IMG/VR virus record: IMGVR_UViG_3300011116_000364
Coordinates: 1 to 27,826 of that record
DNA: 27,826 nt
DNA from: a virus
Reading direction: 5' to 3' (one strand)
Shown: positions 18,032 to 26,290 of the stretch, one piece after another
Position numbering within the stretch: position 1 is the first letter of the stretch
Layout: each line of letters starts with the position of its first letter
Notes under the pieces: generated by a model
Databases searched by the model: none
Seen by the model: the letters and a program-made list of their open reading frames with translations, nothing else
Told to the model about the DNA's origin: nothing
Program-made: the position numbers and the translations under genes

Positions 18032-18478
18032 CTAGTGAGTGGCTGCGTTCCATGACCGGATGAACAAGGCGTTCATCATTGGCGTGACTTTCTTGACGGC
18101 AGGTTGGAGATACGGATACGCACGTTGGTTGTATGAGCGACCAAGCGAGTCCGTGCCAGTAAAGCCAAGTTCAATACGACGGCCATACTTCGTGGTCGGT
18201 GCAACTGTTTGCAGGTATGAAGCCGGGCCAATCTTGCGTGGTGTTTCAGGGAAACGACCGATTGACTTTTTCAAGTCCTCTGAGTGTGCGTACGGCTTTG
18301 GGTTGTCATCTGGCCGTGGCACACCAATAGGAACTTGACCGGCGAAGTTCTGCTTGGCGTTGCGTTCAATAAGGCTCGCACCGTCACGCACCGTCAATTT
18401 CGTAGCGTTGTCTACAGCCTTGATGAGCATGTCCACGCTGCCAAGAAACTTCTCCATGTCAATGCGTATGTTGGTCAT
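18032..18478 (-). CDS. HK97-gp10-like neck/tail protein, 148 aa
   Basis: The N-terminal helical part (IDMEKFLGSVDMLIKAVDNA, then LTVRDGASLIERNAKQNFAG) and the following HSEDLKKSIGRFPETP are typical of the HK97-gp10-like family of phage neck and tail-completion proteins. The C-terminal half is basic and aromatic (YGRRIELGFTG, AYPYLQPAVKKVTPMM). Such genes usually lie between connector and tail tube; here it lies between the chaperone pair and the tape measure, which is unusual. ATG 18478 is chosen because AGGGG sits 6 nt upstream; GTG 18481, just after the chaperone G-T stop, is an alternative that adds one residue. Confidence 0.6.
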   Translation of the reverse strand: MTNIRIDMEKFLGSVDMLIKAVDNATKLTVRDGASLIERNAKQNFAGQVPIGVPRPDDNPKPYAHSEDLKKSIGRFPETPRKIGPASYLQTVAPTTKYGRRIELGFTGTDSLGRSYNQRAYPYLQPAVKKVTPMMNALFIRSWNAATH

Positions 18479-18481
18479 CAC

Positions 18482-19116
18482 TTACCCCTGACGTTGCTCG
18501 GCGGCTTCTTCCAGTTCACGTTTGACTTCGTGGTACGTGTCGTCAATCTTGAGCAACCATGACGACTCCCAGTGCGGTCGTTCCTCGTACTCGGTCACGG
18601 AACAGTGGAACAACTTGCAGTACTTGTACGCCCGATACAGTTCCTCTGTCTCGGCATCTAACGGCTCAAGTAGCAGTCCACCTTTGAGCGCCGCCTTTAG
18701 TTGTCGGAGCCTTCGGTATCCGCTTTTGGGTCGGCTGCGTTCTCCATCCCAAACGAGTCGCTCAGGTCAATGTTGATTGCAGCCGTGGTGAGTGGCACAA
18801 AGATTGGTCGTGGCAGATCGTCAACTTCATCTGGCGTCACTGGCAGTGGCAGGTCAAGCGACCATGACTTGAGACGAGTGACCACGCACGTGCGCTGGAA
18901 CAGGTCAAGCGTGTCGGCTTCTTCGTCAGTCATGTCGGTGAACGCAGTCCACGTGGAAGGGTCGTTCTCGTCAAAGCCTGATTCCTGCAACCGGGTGGCG
19001 ATGCCCATGGCAACACGTGCTGCACGACGAAGATTCTTGACTTCTTTGTTGGTCAGGTCAACGTCGTCTTTGAGTACGGCCATCTGTCCATCTGGAAGTT
19101 GTACGGTGGTGCTCAT
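18482..19116 (-). CDS. Tail assembly chaperone G-T fusion made by -1 frameshift, 211 aa
   Basis: Sequence after the slip site stays open in the -1 frame for 80 codons, ending at TAA 18484-18482, just before the gp10-like start. A ribosome slipping back one base at CCCAAAA (18730-18724) would make 131 residues of G plus an 80-residue extension. The extension includes LLLEPLDAETEELYRAYKY and ends EVKRELEEAAEQRQG, acidic and helical as in T extensions of other phages. There is no good start codon and ribosome binding site for a separate gene in that stretch. In phages such as lambda, G-T binds the tape measure, and only a small fraction of ribosomes shift. Confidence 0.8.
18697..19116 (-). CDS. 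Tail assembly chaperone G, 139 aa
   Basis: This is the shorter product of the tail chaperone locus, which keeps the tape measure protein soluble and recruits tail tube subunits. It has the acidic, helical character of such proteins (LTNKEVKNLRRAARVAMGIA, DMTDEEADTLDLFQRTCVV) and lies, as expected, between the major tail protein and the tape measure. An AAAGGAAC site precedes ATG 19116. A CCCAAAA slippery heptamer lies at codons 130-131, eight codons before the stop, giving the G-T fusion listed separately. No specific enzymatic motif is present. Confidence 0.82.
   Translation of the reverse strand: MSTTVQLPDGQMAVLKDDVDLTNKEVKNLRRAARVAMGIATRLQESGFDENDPSTWTAFTDMTDEEADTLDLFQRTCVVTRLKSWSLDLPLPVTPDEVDDLPRPIFVPLTTAAINIDLSDSFGMENAADPKADTEGSDN
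18724..18730 (-). promoter_or_regulatory. -1 programmed frameshift site CCCAAAA
   Basis: The heptamer reads C CCA AAA in the G frame, a canonical X-XXY-YYZ slippery sequence with A-A-A in the A site. Slipping by one base joins the 131-codon G part to the 80-codon T frame. GGCTCCGAC and CAACTAAAGGCGGCG follow; no strong pseudoknot was identified by eye. Confidence 0.78.
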
Positions 19117-19172
19117 TTTGGTTCCTTTGTTCTAGGGAGTTACCTGCGACACCGTGTCACAGGGTGCTGCAT

Positions 19173-19484
19173 TTACTTACGGCCGCGGAAGTTCGCACTC
19201 TCAACTTGGTGTACAGCGATGAGCCAGTCAATCGCAGCCGGGTCGCTTTGGTCTAGTGCGACGAACTCCTCATGCGTGGTGCCGGTAAACACTTTGCGAT
19301 ACGTGTATTCACGCAAGTAGTTCAGTGCATCAGGACAATCGGCCAAGTCATCTTTTGGTGGTACATCTGACTGCAGATGCACCGATAGCCGACGCAACTG
19401 AGCGAACGGAGATTTCGGGTCAACACTTGGCCTGAAATCTACCGCTGCACCAGTGCGTCGGCTAAACAGTTGCGAATTATTCAT
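19173..19484 (-). CDS. Hypothetical protein, 103 aa
   Basis: I do not recognise this protein. It is soluble, mixed charge, with an N-terminal part rich in Arg and Pro (FSRRTGAAVDFRPSVDPKSP) and a helical C-terminal part (LNYLREYTYRKVFTGTTHEEF, then AIDWLIAVHQVESANFRGRK). It lies between the major tail protein and the chaperone pair; small genes there often belong to tail assembly. GAGGGAA precedes the ATG. The small gap to both neighbours (45 and 56 nt) suggests a single transcript. Confidence 0.7.
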   Translation of the reverse strand: MNNSQLFSRRTGAAVDFRPSVDPKSPFAQLRRLSVHLQSDVPPKDDLADCPDALNYLREYTYRKVFTGTTHEEFVALDQSDPAAIDWLIAVHQVESANFRGRK

Positions 19485-19529
19485 GTGGTTCCCTCTCGTT
19501 GTTTCGTCGGGCGTTGCACTGCGTGTGGC

Positions 19530-20519
19530 TTAGTAGGCCGTGGACACGCCGTTCGTGCAGGTGACCTTGATCGGTGAGTAGCCGGAGTTCACAGCGTCGG
19601 TCGTGTTGGCGACTGCGACGAAGTTGGCGGACAGTGCCACGTACGCCTTGCTCTGGTCAATCTGTGGTGCTTCCAACTGAACCTTGCTCATCTGGAACAA
19701 GACGTTGTAGCCGGTAGCAGGGTCAGTCAACTTGATGAGCACCTGTTGCTGGTTGGCGGTCAATGCGTTGGCGTAGAACGTCTCGCCTGCTTCGACCACG
19801 AACGAGAACTTGCCTTCAACGGCGATAGGGCCTTGGAAGTTGTTGTATGGGCCTTGCTGTCCAAGCGTGTGGATGGCTGCGGTGTTGCGCTTGATACCGA
19901 TTTCCAAGTTCTCAATGACGGCAACCGAAGCGCCACCGATTGAAGCGGCACAGTTCCACGATGGCACAAGGTGCTGAGTGGATTCGTTTGGCGTAACCGA
20001 AGCCACGATTGAGGCAGCGTTACCAGCGAAGTTGAACGTGGCTTCTGCAGCCGCATCAACCGACACCGACACCGTGAGGTCTACAAGGCGTGAAGCCGTC
20101 AACTGGTATGGCGCATCCACCGAGTTGTTGACGATGGTGTACGACGGTGCCTGTGAACCGGTGTTCGGTGAGTTGAGCAAACCAATGACGTGTGGGTAGG
20201 CCGTGCTTGTAGCACCAGCCGAGTTCGTGACTGAAACCGATGCACCAACTGAGTCCGAAGAACCAAGTGCTGCACGCACAAGGCTTGGAAACACGTCGCT
20301 GTAGATGTAGGTCTTGCCGTCAAACGTGCCCTTGATGACACCAGCGACCTGATCGTAGTGCATGGTGGGCGAGCCACGGAAAGCACTGTCGTCAAGCCAC
20401 GTGAGTTCGGTGGTGACCTTCGGGCTGTCAATCGGCGTGAATGTTGAGATGGATGCTGCGGTGCCGTAGGTCGTCTCTGGTGCAAGACCAAAGTACGAGT
20501 TCGCTGACATGTATGGCAT
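19530..20519 (-). CDS. Major tail tube protein, 329 aa
   Basis: This is the protein that builds the tail tube. The N-terminus (YFGLAPETTYGTAASIST, then SPKVTTELTWLDDSAFRGS, PTMHYDQVAGVIKGTF) strongly resembles actinophage major tail proteins. A C-terminal segment (VALSANFVAVANTTDAVNSG, then PIKVTCTNG) could be a small Ig-like extension or the end of the tube domain. AGGAG lies upstream of ATG 20519; the second ATG at 20510 is an alternative. The position, three genes before the tape measure, is as expected. It should be among the most abundant virion proteins. Confidence 0.85.
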   Translation of the reverse strand: MPYMSANSYFGLAPETTYGTAASISTFTPIDSPKVTTELTWLDDSAFRGSPTMHYDQVAGVIKGTFDGKTYIYSDVFPSLVRAALGSSDSVGASVSVTNSAGATSTAYPHVIGLLNSPNTGSQAPSYTIVNNSVDAPYQLTASRLVDLTVSVSVDAAAEATFNFAGNAASIVASVTPNESTQHLVPSWNCAASIGGASVAVIENLEIGIKRNTAAIHTLGQQGPYNNFQGPIAVEGKFSFVVEAGETFYANALTANQQQVLIKLTDPATGYNVLFQMSKVQLEAPQIDQSKAYVALSANFVAVANTTDAVNSGYSPIKVTCTNGVSTAY

Positions 20520-20522
20520 GAC

Positions 20523-20777
20523 TTACTTCTCCTCGTTTGTGTCAACCGTGACCGGCGACTCTGATTCCACCGGCTCGGCCGGTTCGGTTGGCTGTTGTTT
20601 CTTTGACGCTTCGGCTTTCGCTTCGGCTTGGACTTCGATGACTTCCACAAGCAGAGGGTGAGCGATTGGCTCGTCTACCGTGATCGTGTCACCGTTGTTC
20701 GGCACCCACGTCTCACCATTACTTTGCAGCGTGATGAATACCGTAGGCAAATCTCCGGTGTATCTGTAAGTGTGCAT
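20523..20777 (-). CDS. Hypothetical small protein with acidic tail, 84 aa
   Basis: Residues 1-50 look like a compact beta domain (YTGDLPTVFITLQSNGETW, PNNGDTITVDEPIAHP). Residues 51-84 form a low-complexity acidic tail (QAEAKAEASKKQQPTEPAEPVE). It lies between the tail-terminator-like gene and the major tail protein; similar proteins appear in the same place in other actinophages. GAGAGG precedes the ATG. Its stop lies 3 nt before the tail tube start. The role may be in the head-tail joint or assembly; not established. Confidence 0.68.
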   Translation of the reverse strand: MHTYRYTGDLPTVFITLQSNGETWVPNNGDTITVDEPIAHPLLVEVIEVQAEAKAEASKKQQPTEPAEPVESESPVTVDTNEEK

Positions 20778-20786
20778 GTTGCCTCT

Positions 20787-21299
20787 CTAAGTGTTCAAGA
20801 TTTCGCAGACGGTCACACGAACGATTGCTTGAAATAGCATCACTCCACCATTTACCGTCTTTGGCACCGGATAGTCAATACGAATGTCCGGACCACCGCC
20901 AACTCCACCTTCGCCCCATTGGAAGATCACCGTAGGGTCACCAGCGTTGCGGTCTGCTTCGATGTAGCCGGTGAGCGAATCTATGAAGTAGTCGAACGCA
21001 ACTTGACCTTCGGCCGACGTCTGTAGGTCGCTCTTGAGCACGCACAACAGAGACAAGCCGTATGGTCGAAACTTCCGACCTTGCTGTGGCCCACCAAGCG
21101 CAATACGTGTTTCCTCTTGGTTCTCAATAAACATGTACATCACTGCACCAACGCCAGCACCGGGTGGTACGAAGTTGAACAAGTCGCTTTCGTTCGCCAC
21201 CTTCGGCAACGCTGGATACACCGTACCGAGCGATGTGATGTGCGAGTTCTCAGGACGCAGGTATTCGTAAAGCGCCTGTCGAACTTCGGACTTCGGCAT
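20787..21299 (-). CDS. Tail-terminator-like / head-tail joining protein, 170 aa
   Basis: This is an alpha/beta protein in the place where tail terminators or neck proteins lie. Residues about 1-35 (VRQALYEYLRPENSHI) resemble the N-terminal helix of terminator proteins. The middle alternates strands and helices (GAVMYMFIENQEETRIALGG, SLLCVLKSDLQTSAEGQ, AFDYFIDSLTGYIEADR). The C-terminal strand (MLFQAIVRVTVCEILNT) fits as well. Identification rests mostly on order. The ATG overlaps the stop of the connector gene by one base (TAATG), so the two are probably translated together. Confidence 0.58.
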   Translation of the reverse strand: MPKSEVRQALYEYLRPENSHITSLGTVYPALPKVANESDLFNFVPPGAGVGAVMYMFIENQEETRIALGGPQQGRKFRPYGLSLLCVLKSDLQTSAEGQVAFDYFIDSLTGYIEADRNAGDPTVIFQWGEGGVGGGPDIRIDYPVPKTVNGGVMLFQAIVRVTVCEILNT

Positions 21300-22246
21300 T
21301 AGTAACCCACCATAATCTGACGGAATGGTTTGAGCAACGTCTCGGCTTGGTCCCAGTCACTCAGACTGTTCTGCGACGCACCTGTGATGGTGCGACTCAG
21401 TTCACCAATGTCTTGCACGACTAGCGCACCGCTACCACGTTGCTTGATGAAAGCCGTGGTTGCCAGAATTGCCGCCTGCTTGATCGCCGGTGGGATGTTG
21501 GTAATCATGGCAGATGTAGAGTGCGAAGTCCATAGAGGCGAAACTAGAGGCACTACAGCCGAACCGGGAACGTACGTGGAAGCCACTGTGATCGTTTCAT
21601 CGTTTGGCATGTCGTAAATCTTGAGATTGGTTCCGGGATAGATGCCGGTGATCGTGACAGGTGTGATGCTCGTGTCACCAGCGACAGCCGGTTGCGCAAG
21701 TGTCGTGACCGGCCAGCCATTCGTGTATGTCCACTGGCACAGGTATTCGCTTGTGGTGATGCCGTAGGTTGAGTTCAAGTTCCACTGTGCCGTGCCACCG
21801 GGCTGCACAATGAACTGTTGTGGCTCAATCCACACGTTACCTGCCGGTGAGATGCTCGCAGCGTTCGTGCCAAATCCAGCCGTCGCACCTGCAGCGCCCC
21901 AGCCCGGCGCCGTGACTGCCGAGTACGAAAAGGTGTCCACTGACAAGATTGGCCAGTACTTCGGGTGCACAATGATCTGGCCGTAGCGGTTGCCCCACAC
22001 ACGACCGTTCTCTACGTTCTGCGTGGCGCACAAGGTGCCCCATGCTCCACAGGTGTACTGGTCAATCCATGATGATGCACGACTAATGACTTCGGTGAGT
22101 GCCTGCATCTGCACGTTGATGTCGCCGCCCGGAATCAGATTGAAAATGTCCATTGCGGTCGGTGCGTTCTGGTATTCCTGCACCGTGAGATACGGCGTGC
22201 GTTGCGTGTAGGAAACGTCGTACGCTGCGTATGCGCTGTTGGTCAT
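21299..22246 (-). CDS. Head-tail connector protein, 315 aa
   Basis: This probably forms part of the ring connecting portal and tail (gp6-like or Ne-type). An N-terminal helical part (YLTVQEYQNAPTAMDIFNLI, then MQALTEVISRASSWIDQYT) resembles connector proteins, and the C-terminal helices (PPAIKQAAILATTAFIKQRG, LSDWDQAETLLKPFRQ) close the fold. A beta-rich insert (about residues 105-235, including VNFVWIEPQQF-like strands and GDTSITPVTITGIYPGTNLK) makes it longer than usual. AAGGCGG lies before ATG 22246. It follows the fibre genes and not a capsid gene, which is unusual. Portal and capsid genes are presumably beyond the right edge. Confidence 0.65.
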   Translation of the reverse strand: MTNSAYAAYDVSYTQRTPYLTVQEYQNAPTAMDIFNLIPGGDINVQMQALTEVISRASSWIDQYTCGAWGTLCATQNVENGRVWGNRYGQIIVHPKYWPILSVDTFSYSAVTAPGWGAAGATAGFGTNAASISPAGNVWIEPQQFIVQPGGTAQWNLNSTYGITTSEYLCQWTYTNGWPVTTLAQPAVAGDTSITPVTITGIYPGTNLKIYDMPNDETITVASTYVPGSAVVPLVSPLWTSHSTSAMITNIPPAIKQAAILATTAFIKQRGSGALVVQDIGELSRTITGASQNSLSDWDQAETLLKPFRQIMVGY

Positions 22247-22264
22247 CTTGTTACCGCCTTATCG

Positions 22265-25200
22265 TTAGAAGCCATGAGAAGCGAACTGAACTTGCATCAT
22301 TGGCACTTGGCTCACGGCTGCACCGACCACAAATGTTGCAGGTAGTGATGATTGCCCGGTCATTGTGAAGCCACATGGAATCTGGTGTGTTGTCGTGGCG
22401 CTTTGGTTCCATGGAGCCGGACTACCGACAGGGATGCCGTTAGCCGCAGCGTGAACTGACACTGCAGTTGCGGTCGTGATGTTGCCAACCACAAGCCAAT
22501 ACCAACCGGTGCGCATGTTCCACCACAGAGCACCTGCCGTCGTCTGTGCGATACCAGCCGCAGTGGCCGCAATCGTGACAGCCGTGCCACCGTAGTTGGC
22601 AACCGAAAAGTCAACAAGCAACGGCCCGGGCTTCGCTCTGCTATTGTCCGGCAAATACAGGCCGCATGTCAACTTGCCACCTGCTACGGCTGGCGATTGA
22701 ATGTAGGTCGCAAGTCCGGTCAGTGCACTGGTCACTGTTGAGTTCACGTAGAACGGAATGGCGTACAAGGTGCCTTGCGGCATTGTCATCGTGATGTTGC
22801 CAGCCTCTTGCGGCATGAGCACGTTCCAATAGCCGTCTGCGTATGGCAGCGTCGGGATTGGCGAACCTTCGGTTAGCGAGAACGCAGACATACCTGCCGT
22901 TGGCAAGTTGGTTGGCTGTCCCAAGAAACTGTTGTAGGCCGACGTGTAGAACTTGCTTGCGAAGTAACCAGCACCAAGTGAGTTCGGGTGAATACCGTCA
23001 CTTGAAATCCAACGCATGTCAATAACGTATGAACCACCAAACGTGAACGACCCACTGGTGACGGTGCTTGTTGCGTTTTGCGACAACACAAGTTGGTCAG
23101 GCCGACCGTTCACGTATCCGTCAATGACGGTGTTGTTTGGAATACCAGTGCCGGTGACGTTCGTGCCGGGAGCAAAGCCGGTGGTCTTGTAGACCGTGCC
23201 AACCGTCGTGAGTGCTGGCTGTTCGTTTGTTTGCGTACCGAGTTGCTGACGTGTAGGCGAAAGCCGTGTCCAGAAAGTTGTTGCGTCAATGACGTCAGTG
23301 ACCACGACCGGACCGTTGAAGTGAGCCGGTGCAAATCCGGTTGCGTAGATGGTGTCGCCAACTACGAGTCCGTGAGCCGACGTTGTGGTGTAGACCCAAG
23401 CCGTCTTGCTTGATTGTGTCCACGTGTCAATCGTCGTGACCGCTGGCACTGCCGTCAAGAAGTTACCTGATGACTTGGTGAGCGTGGCGCTGCCGCTTGT
23501 GCAGTTGGCAACAATGGTCTGTTGACCATACTGAGCGTTGCTTGGCTGCGTGTACCCTGCGATGCCACGATTGACGGCAAGCACCCATTCGGTTGCAGAC
23601 GTCTTGGTGATGTTCGTGACCATCATTTGTTCGTTGAACGCCACCTGCGGTTGTGGAAATCCAAAGATGGGTGGATTGGTGCCACCGTTGACAATGGCTT
23701 GGCCGTTGCTGATGACCATGATGCGCATGTTCTTGTCACCGACATAGTTGCCGTACTCGTCTTGACCGAACGTGCTGCCCGGCTGCAGCGTGACGGTGAT
23801 TGAAGCGGCTGTGTTGGAGAACGTGCTTTTGAGATTGCCGGTGCGTTGAAACACGTCGGCGTCAATGTCAACAAGCACAAGATTGCTTGCACCAATGCTT
23901 GCGCTCTGGCTGTTGTAGATCGCCTTGGTCTGCTTGTTGAGCGAGTAGGACATACCTACTTGGTCGTTCAAGATACGTGGACTGGTCGCCATCATTACAG
24001 GTGACAGACTGTCTGCGTCACGACTCCAACCATCGAACACAACGCAAGGCTGGATGGTGCCCGAAGTTGATGGGTTGGTGCCTGCCGTGTTCATGGTCAA
24101 CACGTTGCGACTTGAAGTTGTTGTGCCGGTGACGTAAAGACCCATCGTGTTGCTTGGCACGCCTTGACCAGTAACGATTGACGGCACGTAGAGAAGCGGT
24201 GCTGCCGTGCCTGAGCCAATCGTTCCAACAATGTAGTCAGTGCTTCCGTTGGCCGTTGTCGGCGCTGCAGCAAATGAACTTGCAACCGGTACGCCTGCCA
24301 CCGTTGAAATGATGGTCTTGCCAGCATCCGAGCCAAGGCAGTTGAACGTGGCGACACGCATGATCGGTTGACCGAACTCACCTTGTGCGGAGAGTGCGAG
24401 CGAACCAGTTGCGGCTGAGCACGTACCAGAGAAGTCAACTCGCAGTGCGTTTGGTTCCTCTGCGCTTGTGCCCCAAAAGTGGAGCCGAACGGTGCCACCT
24501 TGGAATGTGGTCGGCAGTGTGACCGTGATGGTCGAACCGTTGACGACCGAAGCCAACTGAGTCGGGCCGGTGCCAATGTTGGTCTTTTGCGTTGTCCATG
24601 TGCCACCGGTTGAGATGGTGGAGTGCGTAGACGGATAGAGCGAACCAGCGTTCAGTCGTGACACCACGCCACGAACCACGTTCTGCCAAGCGGTGAGTCC
24701 TGACCACTGTGTTGAAGCAATCGTCTGCACGGACGCTTGGCCGGTAAACAATGTCAATAGCACATCGTTGATACCGTGCACAAACAACGAAGGCGGCTGA
24801 CTGACGGTCGGGTAAATCTGGTCACTGAACGAAGCGTTGTTTGCGCCCTTGTAGCCGTAAGGCACAATCATCTGGCACAGCGAACCCCAGTCCGATGAGT
24901 TCGGTGAGTTGCGAATGTCGGTAAGTGCAGCACCGGAAGTTGACAAGTTGATGACGTCAACGGTGTTCACGCCGAACATGGCCTGCAAGCGTGAGGCAAG
25001 GTTGCCGTAGTTCACGTCAGGGTTGGTTGCACCGGCTGCACCAAGCCATGAGTGACCGAACAGTTCGATGGCTGAAATTGGATTCTGTGGTGCGCCGTTA
25101 GCGATGCTTGTGACCACACCAACCGATGACACGGTGACGTTGGCGTTATTGTACGAACCCGGTGTCACAGACGCTTGCGTGGCTAGCGAGATGACCGAGC

Positions 25201-26290
25201 CTGACGTGATCTGCACCGGGTAGACAGCCGACGCAACACCAACTGTACCCGGAGCACCCTGTGGCCCAGTGGCACCAACCGAACCAGTAGCACCAGCCGG
25301 AATGTAGAAGTTGAGAATTGCGTTACTTGGTGTGCCGGTATTGGTAACTGATGCAGCCGAACCGTATGCAACCGAAGCGGTAGAGCCAACCACGACGCTT
25401 GCAGCCGTGCCTTGTGCACCTTGCGCACCAACTGAACCTGACGTACCTTGCGGGCCTTGTGGGCCGACTGAACCTGCAGCACCTTGAGCACCAGTTGCAC
25501 CAACTGAACCGGTTGCACCTTGAGCGCCTGTTGCGCCTTGTGCGCCTGCCGGAATGAAGAAGTTGAGCACGGCACTTGTGGTCGTGCCGGTATTCGTTAC
25601 CGATGCTGCCGAGCCGTATGCGACCGATGCTGTTGTTCCGACCGCCACACTGGCGGCTGTACCTTGAACACCTTGAGCGCCAACTGAACCAGCCGTGCCT
25701 TGCGCACCAGTTGCACCTTGGGCACCAGCCGGGATAAAGAAGTTGAGTACGGCGTTGGTTGTGTTGCCACTGTTGGTGACCGATGCTGCCGAGCCATAGG
25801 CAACTGATGCAGTAGTGCCAACGGCAACGCTAGCGGCTGTACCTTGTGCGCCTTGAGCACCGACTGAACCAGATGTTCCTTGTGCACCTGTAGCACCTTG
25901 TGAACCTTGCGGACCGACCGAACCTGATGTGCCTTGTGCGCCCTGTGCGCCCTGCGGCCCCACGGAACCGGCTGCACCTTGCGCTCCTTGCGCACCAGTG
26001 GAACCAGATGTTCCCGAAGCACCGGTTGCACCTTGCGCACCCTGAGCACCCTGAGCGCCAACTGGAATGTAGAAGTTCAGGATGGCACTTGTTGACGTAC
26101 CGGTGTTGGTGACCGATGCCGCAGAACTTGAAGCGATCGACGCAGTTGTACCGACAGACACACTTGCCGCAGCACCTTGATTGCCCTGCGGACCGCCTGA
26201 TGGACCCTGTGCTCCGGGTGCACCTTGAGCACCGACGACCGCCGTGACCCACGTGCTTGATGCTGCGTCGTAGTACTTGAGTTGGGTCAT
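22265..26290 (-). CDS. Collagen-like fibre protein with SGNH hydrolase domain, 1341 aa
   Basis: This is a virion fibre with an enzyme head. Residues about 15-385 contain collagen-like G-x-y runs ([13 protein letters not shown]) alternating with four copies of a 37-residue cassette (AASVxVGTTASxA to NFxIP), which should trimerise. From about residue 400 an SGNH/GDSL hydrolase begins: block I is ELFGHSW (Ser414), block III is HGINDVL (N508, D509), and block V is SSDGIHPN (Asp1098, His1101). The approximately 590 residues between blocks III and V include two beta-rich inserts, so the hydrolase is spread over the gene. It may deacetylate or de-esterify surface sugars. ATG 26290 overlaps the preceding TGA (ATGA) and has AGGAATCAA upstream. 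Ends with a beta-rich C-terminal domain (about 1150-1341). Confidence 0.8.
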   Translation of the reverse strand: MTQLKYYDAASSTWVTAVVGAQGAPGAQGPSGGPQGNQGAAASVSVGTTASIASSSAASVTNTGTSTSAILNFYIPVGAQGAQGAQGATGASGTSGSTGAQGAQGAAGSVGPQGAQGAQGTSGSVGPQGSQGATGAQGTSGSVGAQGAQGTAASVAVGTTASVAYGSAASVTNSGNTTNAVLNFFIPAGAQGATGAQGTAGSVGAQGVQGTAASVAVGTTASVAYGSAASVTNTGTTTSAVLNFFIPAGAQGATGAQGATGSVGATGAQGAAGSVGPQGPQGTSGSVGAQGAQGTAASVVVGSTASVAYGSAASVTNTGTPSNAILNFYIPAGATGSVGATGPQGAPGTVGVASAVYPVQITSGSVISLATQASVTPGSYNNANVTVSSVGVVTSIANGAPQNPISAIELFGHSWLGAAGATNPDVNYGNLASRLQAMFGVNTVDVINLSTSGAALTDIRNSPNSSDWGSLCQMIVPYGYKGANNASFSDQIYPTVSQPPSLFVHGINDVLLTLFTGQASVQTIASTQWSGLTAWQNVVRGVVSRLNAGSLYPSTHSTISTGGTWTTQKTNIGTGPTQLASVVNGSTITVTLPTTFQGGTVRLHFWGTSAEEPNALRVDFSGTCSAATGSLALSAQGEFGQPIMRVATFNCLGSDAGKTIISTVAGVPVASSFAAAPTTANGSTDYIVGTIGSGTAAPLLYVPSIVTGQGVPSNTMGLYVTGTTTSSRNVLTMNTAGTNPSTSGTIQPCVVFDGWSRDADSLSPVMMATSPRILNDQVGMSYSLNKQTKAIYNSQSASIGASNLVLVDIDADVFQRTGNLKSTFSNTAASITVTLQPGSTFGQDEYGNYVGDKNMRIMVISNGQAIVNGGTNPPIFGFPQPQVAFNEQMMVTNITKTSATEWVLAVNRGIAGYTQPSNAQYGQQTIVANCTSGSATLTKSSGNFLTAVPAVTTIDTWTQSSKTAWVYTTTSAHGLVVGDTIYATGFAPAHFNGPVVVTDVIDATTFWTRLSPTRQQLGTQTNEQPALTTVGTVYKTTGFAPGTNVTGTGIPNNTVIDGYVNGRPDQLVLSQNATSTVTSGSFTFGGSYVIDMRWISSDGIHPNSLGAGYFASKFYTSAYNSFLGQPTNLPTAGMSAFSLTEGSPIPTLPYADGYWNVLMPQEAGNITMTMPQGTLYAIPFYVNSTVTSALTGLATYIQSPAVAGGKLTCGLYLPDNSRAKPGPLLVDFSVANYGGTAVTIAATAAGIAQTTAGALWWNMRTGWYWLVVGNITTATAVSVHAAANGIPVGSPAPWNQSATTTHQIPCGFTMTGQSSLPATFVVGAAVSQVPMMQVQFASHGF
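25298..26173 (-). repeat. Four 111-bp fibre cassettes
   Basis: Copies at 25298-25408, 25550-25660, 25730-25840 and 26063-26173, each 37 codons long, separated by collagen-like runs of varying length. Copies 2 and 3 (in plus coordinates) are nearly identical. A fifth, partial one lies at 27776-27826 in the neighbouring gene. They could allow recombination that changes fibre length. Confidence 0.8.

Noticed and set aside
22265-26290. Diversity-generating retroelement acting on the fibre gene
   Set aside because: No reverse transcriptase or template/variable repeat pair was found in the window.
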